In this document: in pieces, positions 33,609 to 43,485 of the stretch
Numbering within the stretch: the first letter of the stretch is position 1
Layout: each line of letters begins with the position of its first letter
Translations under genes and position numbers: made by a program
Notes under the pieces: model-generated
Told to the model about the DNA's origin: nothing
The model's input: the letters and a program-made list of their open reading frames with translations, nothing else
The model's database searches: none
Assembly: GCA_004297725.1 (NCBI GenBank)
Contig: SCUS01000136.1
Span: forward strand, 54,968 to 118,967
Source of the DNA: Myxococcaceae bacterium
GTDB taxonomy: Bacteria > Myxococcota_A > Polyangia > Polyangiales > Ga0077539
Direction of reading: 5' to 3'
Length of the DNA stretch: 64,000 bases

Positions 33609-34313
33609 ATGGACGTCCGATCGGTCTTTCGACGACACGCGGCCCTCTCTCGCATCACGGGAGACGCCCTGGAGGAAATCGCGAAGACAGCCACCCAGCA
33701 GCGGCTGCGGAGAGGTGAGGCGGTCTGGAGGTCCGGGGAGTCGGCCAGCAGCTTCGTGCTGGTGGGCCTCGGCCTGGTGAAGGTGCTGATGCCGGGAGGT
33801 CCCTCTCGCGACCTGGTGCTGGGGCTCGCGGGCCCTGGGGAGAGCGTCGGCGACGCCGAGGCCCTCGAGGCCGGGTGCTACGACGCCGACGCCTTCGCGC
33901 TGACCGAGTCGGCCATCGTGGTTCGGGTGCCGCGCGAGGTGATGCTCGCCGCGCTGGAGAAGTCGGGCCCCGCGTCGCTGGCCCTGGCGATCGGCCTCGG
34001 CCGCTCGGGCGCGGTGGCCAACCGCCGGCTCGCGCTCTTCACCGCCTCGGCCGAAGAGCGGCTCGCGACCACGCTCATGGAGCTGGGCGAGCGCTTCGGC
34101 GACGAGATGGAAGACGGCTCCACGCTGATTCCGCTGCGGCTGACGCGCGCCGAGCTCGCGGCGCTGGTGGGCACCACTGTCGAGACGACCATCCGCACGC
34201 TCTCCCGCTGGAGCCGCGAGGGCCTGGTCTCGACCGGAGACTGCGGCCTCACCGTGCACGACGCGGTGGGTCTGGCGCGCCGTACCGCGGCGCAGCACCC
34301 CGGCCGGGCCTGA
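33609..34313 (+). CDS. Crp/Fnr family transcriptional regulator
   Basis: The ATG at 33609, with an excellent TTGGAGG 8-9 bases upstream, gives 234 residues. The cyclic-nucleotide-type beta-roll (RRGEAVWRSGESASSFVLVG, GPGESVGDAEALEAGCYDAD) is followed by a dimerisation helix and a C-terminal helix-turn-helix (LTRAELAALVGTTVETTIR, LSRWSREGLV). There is no N-terminal FNR Fe-S cysteine cluster, so it is more Crp/DNR-like than FNR-like. Its targets are unknown. The nap operon 10 kb away is a plausible but unproven target. Confidence 0.9.
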   Translation: MDVRSVFRRHAALSRITGDALEEIAKTATQQRLRRGEAVWRSGESASSFVLVGLGLVKVLMPGGPSRDLVLGLAGPGESVGDAEALEAGCYDADAFALTESAIVVRVPREVMLAALEKSGPASLALAIGLGRSGAVANRRLALFTASAEERLATTLMELGERFGDEMEDGSTLIPLRLTRAELAALVGTTVETTIRTLSRWSREGLVSTGDCGLTVHDAVGLARRTAAQHPGRA

Positions 34314-34430
34314 TCCTTCGCTCCGAAGCGCTCGGTCGGCGATTGTCGACGCGGAGCGAGCGACGATAGACTCCCAGGATTGAGCGGACCCGAGCGGTCC
34401 CGATCACCCGTCGCCCTGGAGTCGAAGCCC

Positions 34431-36263
34431 ATGAAGGTCCGCGCCATCCTGGCTGTCGCGCTCGCCGCGGCGGCCTGTGCCCCCGAAGACATCTACCAGT
34501 CCGACCTGACCCCGGACGGCGGTGCCAGGGACAGCGGCGCGCGTCGCGACACCGGGCGCGCGGTCGATGTGCCGAGGTCGGCCGATGTGCCCAACGCACT
34601 CGACGCGACCACCCCGCAGGACCTCGGCGCCCCGGACGGGTCGACGCGCGTGGACGCCGGGGCGGGCGTCGACGTCGGCTTCGTCGTCGACGTCGGGGTC
34701 GACACCGGCCCGCCGCCGTGTCGCGACGAGGACGGCGACGGCATCTCCGACGACCTGGAGGGCTCGCCCTTCCTGCGCACGGCGATGGCGGCGGGCGCGA
34801 TGCCCGACTACCAGAACACCGACAGCGACGAGGACGGCGTGCCCGACGCCGAGGAGGCGCGGCGCAACTACCCCGGCTTCGCGTCGGCGGCCCGGCCGGC
34901 GCTCACCTGCGGCGACCTGCCCGACGACTGCGACATGGACGGGTACGCCAACCAGCGCGACCGCGACGCCGACAACGACGGCCTGACCGACCGCGAGGAG
35001 GCGATGCGGACGCACACCGATCCCTGCGTGGCCGACACCGACGGCGACGGCGTCGGAGACCTCACGGAGAGCGCCGCCGGGAGCAGCCCCACCGACCCGA
35101 TGAGCCGGCCGCCCGCGGGCTCGCTCTACGTGACCCTCCCGTACATGGACCCGATGGGGCCGCAGACGCGCTCCTTCGACTTCTCCACGCGCATCCGAAG
35201 CGCGGACATCATGTTCCTGGTCGACACCACCGGGTCGATGAGCGGGACCATCACCGCGGTGCGCAACACCCTGAGCACCACCATCGTCCCGGGCATCGTG
35301 CGCGCCATCGGGCCCGGCGCCGACATGCGCTACGGGATGTCCGAGCACCGCGACTTCGCCAACGGCGGCGGCGACTTCGCGCTGCGCGTGCTCCAGCGCC
35401 TCGATGCCAACCCCATGCTCTCGCAGAACGCCACCTCGCGCCTGGCGGCGTCGGGCGGAGGCGACGGCCCCGAGGCGCAGGTCGCCGCGATGCACTCGCT
35501 GCTCTCGGGCTACGGCATCCCGGAGTACGGCGGCACCGCGACGCGCATGTCCACCGCGGCGGACTGCGGCGGCGACGCGACGTCCTTCGGGTGGGGCTGC
35601 TTCCGCCCGGGGCGCGTGCCCATCATCGTGCTGTTCTCCGACGCCGACTGGCACAACGGCACCGCGATGCCGACGGGGCAGTTCTACTCGCGCGCCCCGA
35701 GGGCCGCGACGTGGACGCAGCTCGTGGCGGAGTTTCGCCGGCGCGAGGCCTACTTCATCGGCATCGACGTGCTCTCGACGGCCACGTACAACAACGCCAT
35801 CGCCCTGGCCCGCGACTCTCGCACGCTCGACGGCGCGGGGATGCCCATCGCCTTCCGGGGCTCGCCCTCCTCGGTGGCCGCCAACGTCATCTCCGCGGTC
35901 ACCACGCTGGCGCAGGGCACCCGGCAGGACGTCACCCGTCGCGGCGTCGGCGACCCGATGGAGACCCGCCTCGCCGCAGGGCGCCGCACCGACGAGTTCA
36001 TGCAGCGCATCGTCCCGCTGCGGGGGACCCCCGCGGCCCCGACGGGCTTCGACCGCTTCGACGCCACGACCTTCTACAATGTCTCGCCGTCGACGGTGGT
36101 CACCTTCGAGGTGACCTTCTTCAACGACTTCCATCGCAACACCAGCGGCACGGCGCAGCTCTTCCGGGCGACCATCGAGGTGCTCGGTCGAGCTTCGACG
36201 GTGCTTGACACCATCCAGGTGTTCGTGATCGTCCCCGCCGACGCAAACAGCACCCCCGGCTGA
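34431..36263 (+). CDS. Lipoprotein with thrombospondin type 3-like repeats and VWA domain
   Basis: The 610-residue product has a lipobox leader (ALAAAACAPE) and a short D/V/A-rich stalk. At least four calcium-binding type repeats follow (CRDEDGDGISDDLEG, NTDSDEDGVPDAEE, RDADNDGLTDREE, VADTDGDGVGDLTE). A von Willebrand A domain begins near residue 260, with a MIDAS-like D265-T-T-G-S (IMFLVDTTGSMSG) and the later DVLSTATYNNAIA region. The combination suggests a Ca2+-stiffened surface adhesin or matrix protein. MIDAS Ser2 is Thr, a tolerated variant. Confidence 0.85.
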   Translation: MKVRAILAVALAAAACAPEDIYQSDLTPDGGARDSGARRDTGRAVDVPRSADVPNALDATTPQDLGAPDGSTRVDAGAGVDVGFVVDVGVDTGPPPCRDEDGDGISDDLEGSPFLRTAMAAGAMPDYQNTDSDEDGVPDAEEARRNYPGFASAARPALTCGDLPDDCDMDGYANQRDRDADNDGLTDREEAMRTHTDPCVADTDGDGVGDLTESAAGSSPTDPMSRPPAGSLYVTLPYMDPMGPQTRSFDFSTRIRSADIMFLVDTTGSMSGTITAVRNTLSTTIVPGIVRAIGPGADMRYGMSEHRDFANGGGDFALRVLQRLDANPMLSQNATSRLAASGGGDGPEAQVAAMHSLLSGYGIPEYGGTATRMSTAADCGGDATSFGWGCFRPGRVPIIVLFSDADWHNGTAMPTGQFYSRAPRAATWTQLVAEFRRREAYFIGIDVLSTATYNNAIALARDSRTLDGAGMPIAFRGSPSSVAANVISAVTTLAQGTRQDVTRRGVGDPMETRLAAGRRTDEFMQRIVPLRGTPAAPTGFDRFDATTFYNVSPSTVVTFEVTFFNDFHRNTSGTAQLFRATIEVLGRASTVLDTIQVFVIVPADANSTPG

Positions 36264-36419
36264 GCGGCGATACCCCCCTTGCACCCCGAGCGGCATCCTG
36301 CCGCATCCCCTATTGGAGCGCTTGAAGTGCCGGGTGCGGAACCCCATGGACCTCCGCAGCGCTTTGCGTATTCTCCCGCTCCCGACACCGCAACCGCATC
36401 GCTTGAGAGGAATCGTCTG

Positions 36420-37700
<1,281 letters not shown>

Positions 37701-37818
37701 TCGCGCCTCTCCCCCTCAGCTTCCTCCCCACGACGCTGCGCTCGCGCACCCTGCGACGAAACACCTCACCCGAAGGCGTTTCGCGAGGGGTGGGCTTCGT
37801 GCGAGAGTCGCGCGCACG

Positions 37819-39108
37819 ATGGCTTCCTTGAAGACCTGGGTCGCGCTCTCCATGACGCTCGCGGCTTGCAGCGGGGGCGCCGACATGGCCGACCCGACGC
37901 CCACGAGCGACGCGGGGACCGACGCGTTCCGCCTCCCGGAGATTCCCGCCCTCGACGACGACGCAGGCGCTGTCGACGCGCCTCCCCCGGTCGATGTCCC
38001 CTCCGTGGAGGATGTCCCCGCCGCGGAGGATGCGCCTTCGCCCATGGACGTCCCCGCCGCGGAGGATGTCCCCGCCGCGGTGGATGTCCCCTCGACGGTC
38101 GACGTCCCGGTGAGCGCCGACGTCCCGGTGGGCTCCGACGTCCCGGTGCCCACCGACTCGGGCGCGCCGTGCGACGAGCCGCCGATGTGCGACGCCGCCC
38201 CGCCGACGCCCTCGGCCATCGCCTCGTGGCGTCACATCACCACGCGCATCACCGTCGCCCTCGGCTCGCAGCGCCACCGGGGCAGGGACCTCTTCCTCCG
38301 CCAGAGCGACGCGCAGTGGGGCATCGCTCGCTTCACCTACGGCCCCGCCGACGACGACCTGGTCGACGAGGACGTCGAGGTCTTCCTGCTACGCAACTGC
38401 CGCACCTGGGAGCGGCTCGGCGTGGCGCGCACCACCCGCGACGGAGACCACCCCACCATCGAGGGCGTCGTCGACAACGGCGGCTTCGTGTACTTCCCGA
38501 TCCCCGCGAGCGCGCGGCTCGGCGTGGGGAGGCACCGGCTGCGCTACGTCGTTCGCGGCGACCACACCTTCGCCGATCAGTACATCGAGGTGCTGCCCGA
38601 CAACGCCCACGTCGCGGTCTCGGACGTCGATGGCACCCTCACCGAGAGCGAGACCGCCGAGTGGCTCACCGTGTTCGGCGGCGCCTCGCCGGCCGTCAAC
38701 GTCGGCGCCCCGGAGGCGCTCTGGGCCCTCGCCCGCCGCGGCTACATCATCTTCTACCTGACCGCGCGCCCCGAGTGGCTCACCACCCGCACGCACCAGT
38801 GGACCCGCGAGCGGGGGCTCCCCTCCGGGCTCGTGCACACGATGATGAACCTCACCGGGGCCACCGGCGCGCCGGCCTTCACCTTCAAGCGCGACGAGCT
38901 CAACGCCCTGCGCACCCGCCTCGGGCACCCGGTGGACTACGGCTTCGGCAACACCGACACCGACGCCCAGGCCTACCAGGCCGTGGGCATCCCCGGCTCC
39001 AACGCCTACTACTACCGCTTCACCGGCGACCGCCGCGGGGGCCAGCTCAACAACGACTACCGCACCCTCGTGGCGCCGCTCTCCGCGGGCCCTCGCTACT
39101 GCCGATAG
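37819..39108 (+). CDS. Lipoprotein with lipin/LNS2-like HAD phosphatase domain
   Basis: The 429-residue product has a lipobox leader (MTLAACSGG) and an ~85-residue stalk of VDVPSVEDVPAAEDAP-type repeats. A beta domain follows, then a HAD-type domain from about residue 260. Asp269 and Asp271 sit in SDVDGTLTES, the DxDGT motif of lipin/Ned1/Smp2 phosphatidate phosphatases, followed by RRGYIIFYLTARPEWL and GFGNTDTDAQAY, which matches the LNS2 pattern of ending motifs. A surface or periplasmic phosphatidate-phosphatase-like activity is inferred. Loss of activity and a binding role cannot be excluded. Confidence 0.82.
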   Translation: MASLKTWVALSMTLAACSGGADMADPTPTSDAGTDAFRLPEIPALDDDAGAVDAPPPVDVPSVEDVPAAEDAPSPMDVPAAEDVPAAVDVPSTVDVPVSADVPVGSDVPVPTDSGAPCDEPPMCDAAPPTPSAIASWRHITTRITVALGSQRHRGRDLFLRQSDAQWGIARFTYGPADDDLVDEDVEVFLLRNCRTWERLGVARTTRDGDHPTIEGVVDNGGFVYFPIPASARLGVGRHRLRYVVRGDHTFADQYIEVLPDNAHVAVSDVDGTLTESETAEWLTVFGGASPAVNVGAPEALWALARRGYIIFYLTARPEWLTTRTHQWTRERGLPSGLVHTMMNLTGATGAPAFTFKRDELNALRTRLGHPVDYGFGNTDTDAQAYQAVGIPGSNAYYYRFTGDRRGGQLNNDYRTLVAPLSAGPRYCR

Positions 39109-39114
39109 CGCGGG

Positions 39115-39285
39115 TCAGCGCGCCTGGCGCACCGCGGAGCGCACCTCCGAGGGAGCGCCGCGGTCGAGGGACCTCGCCACGAGATTGGCGTCGCCCTGGA
39201 ACCACGCGAGGCACCCGATGACTCCAAAGGCCACCAGCGCCAGGGCGCTGCGCACGGCATCGAATTTCAACAAGGTCGCATCCAT
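39115..39285 (-). CDS. Small single-pass membrane protein (hypothetical)
   Basis: A 56-codon ORF starts at ATG with an N-terminal MDATLLKFDAVRS, one transmembrane helix (ALALVAFGVIGCLAWF) and a basic C-terminal tail. A GGAGCG lies 12 bases before the start. Its end is 6 bases from the stop of the convergent lipin-like gene. It is too short to assign, but the clean hydrophobic segment and position make it a reasonable small gene. Confidence 0.45.
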   Translation of the reverse strand: MDATLLKFDAVRSALALVAFGVIGCLAWFQGDANLVARSLDRGAPSEVRSAVRQAR

Positions 39286-39432
39286 GGGTTCGCCATTCGC
39301 TCCTTCGAAGCGGTCGAAGGGAGTACGCGCCCGGGTGATGGGATCGCCCGTGCATGGGAGTGGTTGCCCTGGACGCGCCCGCCGTTCACCGCTAACCCCA
39401 TCCGCGCTTCACAGGGAGTCCAACGCACCGTC

Positions 39433-40482
39433 ATGAGCACCGACATCAGCCAGCGTAAGCGCGACCACATCGACCTCTGCGCCACCGGGGAGGTGGGCTT
39501 CCGCGACGCCACCACCCTGCTCTCGTGCGTGCGCCTGGTGCACGACGCGCTGCCCGACCTCGACGCCGACGCGCTCGACACGCGAGTGACCCTGCTGGGC
39601 AAGACCCTGCGCTTCCCGCTGGTGATCGCGGCGATGACCGGCGGCACCGCGGAGGCCGCGGCGATCAACCGCGACCTGGCCGCCATCGCCGAGGCGCGTG
39701 GTTACGGCTTCGGCCTCGGCAGCCAGCGCGCGATGCAGCGCAAGGGCGAGGTGGCCTGGACCTACGCCGTGCGCGAGGTGGCCCCGACCACCCTGCTGCT
39801 GGGCAACGTCGGCATGGTGCAGGGGCGGCAGATGGGCCTCGACGTGCTGCGGGGCCTCGTGCGCGACGTGGGGGCCGACGCGCTCTGCGTGCACCTCAAC
39901 CCCGCGATGGAGCTGGTGCAGCCCGGCGGCGACCGAGACTTCCGGGGGGGCGCGGACTTCTTCCGTGAGCTGGGAGGCTTCGATGTTCCGGTGGTGGCCA
40001 AGGAGACGGGCAACGGCATCGGAGGGGCGGCGGCGAGGAAGCTGCGGGCGGCGGGCGTGAAGCACGTCGACGTGAGCGGCGCGGGGGGCACCTCGTGGGT
40101 GGGCGTGGAGACGCTGCGCGCGACCGGCGAGGCCAGGGCGCTGGGCGAGGCGCTCTGGGACTGGGGTGTTCCGACCGCGGCGAGCGTGGCCCTCACGGCC
40201 GCGGCGGGCTTCGAGACCATCATCGCCACCGGCGGGGTGTTCACCGGCGGCGACGTGGCGAGGGCGATCGCGCTGGGGGCGAGCGCCGCGGGCATCGCGA
40301 GGCCGGTGCTGCAGGCGCACCGGAAGGGCGGACGCGCGGGCGCGGAGGCCTACCTGGAGGGCGTGGAGCGAGAGCTGAAGGCGATCATGCTGCTCACCGG
40401 GTCGGCGGACGTGGCGGCGCTTCGGAGGGCGCCGAGGGTGATCGTGGGCGATCTGGAGAAGTGGATCGCCCAGGCGGGATGA
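39433..40482 (+). CDS. fni: Type 2 isopentenyl-diphosphate delta-isomerase
   Basis: The ATG at 39433 gives 349 residues. This is an FMN/NADPH-dependent TIM-barrel: the start RKRDHIDLCATGEV, the FMN loop PLVIAAMTGGTAEAAAINRD, FGLGSQRAM, LHLNP-type VHLNPAMELVQPGGDRDF, VAKETGNGIGGAAARKL, VDVSGAGGTSWVGVE and IATGGVFTGGDVARAIALGA. It interconverts IPP and DMAPP, and type 2 enzymes are typical of myxobacteria with a mevalonate route. No other mevalonate gene is visible here. Confidence 0.95.
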   Translation: MSTDISQRKRDHIDLCATGEVGFRDATTLLSCVRLVHDALPDLDADALDTRVTLLGKTLRFPLVIAAMTGGTAEAAAINRDLAAIAEARGYGFGLGSQRAMQRKGEVAWTYAVREVAPTTLLLGNVGMVQGRQMGLDVLRGLVRDVGADALCVHLNPAMELVQPGGDRDFRGGADFFRELGGFDVPVVAKETGNGIGGAAARKLRAAGVKHVDVSGAGGTSWVGVETLRATGEARALGEALWDWGVPTAASVALTAAAGFETIIATGGVFTGGDVARAIALGASAAGIARPVLQAHRKGGRAGAEAYLEGVERELKAIMLLTGSADVAALRRAPRVIVGDLEKWIAQAG

Positions 40483-40557
40483 TCGGGCGCCCGGGGGGCG
40501 AGCGCGGCGGCGGGAGTTCGGACGGGTGAGAGCAGAGCGCCCGTCAGAACTCTTGCG

Positions 40558-41772
40558 ATGCGAAACGCGTCCCCGGTTACCTTCGCGCCCGTGTTCAAGC
40601 GCATCGGTGATCGCAACATCCTCGTCGTCTTCGGCGCCACGCTCCTGCTCGGCGCGGGCTACGGCGTGTCCATCGCGCTCACGTCGCTGCACCTCGACGC
40701 GCGCCACTTCTCCAAGCACGACATCGGCACCCTCGCGGCCTGGTTCGCCCTCGGCATCGTGGCGCTCTCGCTCCCCATGGGCGCGCTCATCCGCCGCTTC
40801 TCCGCCCGCGCGGTGCTCGTCGCCTCGCTCGCCGGCTACGCCGCCTGCGTCTCGCTCTTCCCACGGCTCGACACCTACGGCGCCATCGCCGCCGCGCGCT
40901 GCCTCGACGGGGCCTTCTCCGTGGGCGTCTGGGTGAGCAGCGAGACCATCCTGCTCTCTCGCGCCCGCTCCGACCACAAGGCCTACGTCACCAGCCTCTA
41001 CGCCGTCGCCGTCGCCGTCGGCTACGTCGTCGGTCCCCTCGTCGCCCGATGGATCGTCACCGTCGCCCCCACGGGCACGGCCTTCCTCGCCTCCGGGGCG
41101 CTCGCCCTCTCGGCCAGCATCCTCGTGCTCGCCCAGCTCGACGCCGACGTGCCCGAGACCCACGGCCACGACACCCCCGCCGACGGCCCGCCGGTGAGCG
41201 CATGGACCCTCCTCTGGCGCATCAAGACCTCCTGCTTCGGCACCTTCGCCTACGGCTATTTCCAGGCCTCGGTGGTGCTCTTCCTCCCGCTCTTCCTCAT
41301 CGAGTCCAAAGGGATCGCCCGAGAGCAGACCATCCTGGTCCCTGCCTTCTTCGCCGCGGGGATGCTGCTCTTCTCCAACGTCGCCGGACGAGTGGCCGAC
41401 GGGGTGGGCCACCTCAAGGTGATGCGTGCCCTCGCGGTGATCGGCGCCGCGACCACCGCCTCGTTCATCCTGCTCGACAGCTTCGCGCTCATGGCCGTCG
41501 CCGTCTTCGTCGCGGGCGCCACGCTGGCGTCCATCTCTCCGGTCAGCCTCGCGCTCCAGGGGGTCGTCACCGAGCCATGGAACTACAGCCGCTCCAACGC
41601 GATCTACAACGCCTTCTACGCCGCGGGGATGCTGCTCGGCCCTCCGGTGTCGAGCGTGCTCTTCGAGCGCTTCGGAGGCTCTGGGATGCTCGCCCACCTC
41701 GCGGGGCTCTGGGTGGCCTTCGCCGTCTTCGGCCTGGTCTTCGCCAAGGACGACCCGAGGGCCTCTCGATGA
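40558..41772 (+). CDS. MFS transporter
   Basis: The 404-residue protein has 12 predicted membrane helices and MFS-type loops (FSARAVLVASLAGYAACVSL, GRVADGVGHLKVMRALAVIG). Substrate cannot be assigned from sequence. An in-frame GTG at 40591 is an alternative start. Its stop overlaps the start of a monoheme lipoprotein gene (ATGA), so the two are co-translated, an unexplained pairing. Confidence 0.88.
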   Translation: MRNASPVTFAPVFKRIGDRNILVVFGATLLLGAGYGVSIALTSLHLDARHFSKHDIGTLAAWFALGIVALSLPMGALIRRFSARAVLVASLAGYAACVSLFPRLDTYGAIAAARCLDGAFSVGVWVSSETILLSRARSDHKAYVTSLYAVAVAVGYVVGPLVARWIVTVAPTGTAFLASGALALSASILVLAQLDADVPETHGHDTPADGPPVSAWTLLWRIKTSCFGTFAYGYFQASVVLFLPLFLIESKGIAREQTILVPAFFAAGMLLFSNVAGRVADGVGHLKVMRALAVIGAATTASFILLDSFALMAVAVFVAGATLASISPVSLALQGVVTEPWNYSRSNAIYNAFYAAGMLLGPPVSSVLFERFGGSGMLAHLAGLWVAFAVFGLVFAKDDPRASR

Positions 41773-42686
41773 GCCTCTCCCGCGCGGCGCCGCTGCTGCT
41801 CGTCCTCGCGACGCTGTCGTGCCGCCCTCCCTCCGCGCCCCGGCCGGAGGACGACCCGCGCTACCTCTGCCGGGTCGACGTGACGCCGCTGCGAGCGGCC
41901 CTGCGCGCCGCGGGGGGCGACCCTTCGCGCATCGTCCGCCCCACCGACCTCGCCGGTCTCACCGCGCTCGCGAGCGGCCGACGATTCAAGTTCGTGCTCA
42001 CCGGCGCCGGCGCTCTCGCCGTCGCCCCGTTGCCCTCCGATGCGCCGCACAACGAGTACGTGCACCCGATCCTCGGCGACGGGGCGCCGGTGCGCAGCGC
42101 GGGGGGCATCGCCGTGACCCACGACCGCGGTCGGGTGTCGCGGGTGGTGCTCGACGCCGAGAGCCGCTCGTACTGCACCGCCGCCGAGAGCCTCCGGCCG
42201 ACGGTACGGGCGCTGCGAGCGATGGGCGTCGAGGCCGGGGCGATCGTCGTCGAGGGGCGCCCCTTCGCCTGCGTGGAGTCGGGCGGTCCGCCGAAGCGCT
42301 ACGGGCCGGTGATGTCGGCCGTAGGGAGGCGCTTCGAGACGCTGGGGAGAGCCATCGCGGCGCGCCGCTGGGAGCTCGCAGACTACGAGCTCGAAGAGCT
42401 CACCGAGGACCTCGAAGAACTCCCCCTCGCCGCGCCGCCTCCGTCGGTGCACATCGACCTCGCGCCCGCCGCGAGGGCCTTCCCAGGCGAGCACATGGCG
42501 CCGCTGGCGCGCGCGGTGGAGCGCCGCGATGCAGCCGCCGCGACCGCTGCCTTCGGGGCGGCGGCCGTGGCCTGCAACGGGTGCCACGAGGCGGCGGGCA
42601 AGGCCGCGATCATGGTGTCGCCGAGGCCCGGCGAGCTGGTCCCGTGGATCACCTCCGCGACGGAGGACGGCGGGGTGACGCCGTGA
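41769..42686 (+). CDS. Lipoprotein with C-terminal heme c motif
   Basis: The 305-residue product has a lipobox leader (LVLATLSC). A middle region is followed by a four-helix-type C-terminal domain (MSAVGRRFETLGRAIAARRW, LADYELEELTEDLEEL) with one CxxCH (CNGCH, about residues 276-280). The helix arrangement resembles cytochrome c' or methanol-linked monoheme folds, but no family was fixed. It is coupled to the MFS gene by an ATGA overlap. Confidence 0.75.
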   Translation: MSLSRAAPLLLVLATLSCRPPSAPRPEDDPRYLCRVDVTPLRAALRAAGGDPSRIVRPTDLAGLTALASGRRFKFVLTGAGALAVAPLPSDAPHNEYVHPILGDGAPVRSAGGIAVTHDRGRVSRVVLDAESRSYCTAAESLRPTVRALRAMGVEAGAIVVEGRPFACVESGGPPKRYGPVMSAVGRRFETLGRAIAARRWELADYELEELTEDLEELPLAAPPPSVHIDLAPAARAFPGEHMAPLARAVERRDAAAATAAFGAAAVACNGCHEAAGKAAIMVSPRPGELVPWITSATEDGGVTP

Positions 42687-42720
42687 GCGGCGAGCGGGAG
42701 GTCGTCAGTGACCGCTTCCC

Positions 42721-42818
42721 CGGTACGAGCGCGAGGCCGTCGGCGAGGAGTCCGACGGTACGACCGCGAGGCTGTCAGCGAGGAGTCCGACGGTACGACC
42801 GAGAGGTCGTCAGTAACC
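42721..42818. repeat. 35-bp tandem direct repeat
   Basis: Two full units (42721-42755 and 42756-42790) and a partial third (from 42791) share the core cggtacgaccgcgaggc and end gaggagtccga. They form the outer part of the left arm of the large inverted repeat, with mirror copies in the right arm. Confidence 0.85.
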
Positions 42819-43172
42819 CGAGCCAGACCCCAGCCCGTAAGGGCGGGGAAGAGACCGACCACGTCAGCCCAGTGCGGCCTCGCCCGGAGGGAAGCGACCG
42901 ACCACGTGAGCCCAGTGCGGCCCTTGGCGAGGGGCTCCGAATCCGAGATCGATTCTTCGTTGGTTTCCCACTCGATGACGTGTCTCGTCGCGACGAAGAC
43001 GCACTGGGCTGACGTGGTCGGTTGCTTCCCTCCGGGCGAGGCCGCACTGGGCTGACGTGGTCGGTCTCTTCCCCGCCCTTACGGGCTGGGGTCTGGCTCG
43101 GGTTACTGACGGCCTCTCGGTCGTACCGTCGGACTCCTCGCTGACGGCCTCGCGGTCGTACCGTCGGACTCC
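42747..43172. repeat. 172-bp near-perfect inverted repeat between convergent genes
   Basis: The left arm (42747-42918) and right arm (43001-43172) are reverse complements with 168 of 172 positions matching and no gaps. They enclose 82 bases. Arms also contain short direct repeats: the 35-bp unit, and ~28-bp copies around accgaccacgtcagcccag. The structure fills the intergenic space between the monoheme lipoprotein gene (+) and the last nap operon gene (-). Either transcript could fold into a very long hairpin. There is no transposase or target-site duplication that I can see. Confidence 0.93.
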
Positions 43173-43176
43173 GCCC

Positions 43177-43470
43177 CTACGCCGCGATGCGCACCACGCG
43201 GTAGCCGCTCGCGGTGCGCAGCAGCGTGTCCGTCCAGGCCTTCCCCCGGTGGACGTAGCGCACCTGCACCGCCCGCACGCGGCCCTGCTTCAGCATCGAG
43301 AGCGCGTCCGACAGCGCGACGTCGCCGCCCTCGGCGAGCACCTCCGCGCCGCCCTTGAGCAGCACCGAGAGCACCTGCGCCTCCATGGCGATGTCGTTGA
43401 AGAGCGCGTCGAGCCTCGCCTCGTCGAGGATCGACTCGTGGAGATCAGGAAACTCGATGGGTTCGTTCAC
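43177..43470 (-). CDS. Small conserved protein at the end of the nap operon
   Basis: The 97-residue protein has no signal peptide. The N-terminal half is acidic and helical (FPDLHESILDEARLDALFND), followed by helical DALSMLKQGRVRAVQVRYV and the beta strands TDTLLRTASGYRVVRI. No family was recognised. It is 15 bases after the NapB-like gene and co-directional, so it probably serves the nitrate reductase, perhaps as a regulator or assembly factor (inference). Confidence 0.65.
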   Translation of the reverse strand: MNEPIEFPDLHESILDEARLDALFNDIAMEAQVLSVLLKGGAEVLAEGGDVALSDALSMLKQGRVRAVQVRYVHRGKAWTDTLLRTASGYRVVRIAA

Positions 43471-43485
43471 GCGGAGGGTGTCCTG

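Noticed and set aside
33609..34313. FNR-type oxygen sensor
   Set aside because: The N-terminal Fe-S cysteine cluster is missing, so only the general Crp/Fnr family call is supported.
42747..43172. Insertion sequence with 172-bp terminal inverted repeats
   Set aside because: Only 82 bases lie between the arms, there is no room for a transposase, and no target-site duplication was seen. It is reported as a repeat instead.
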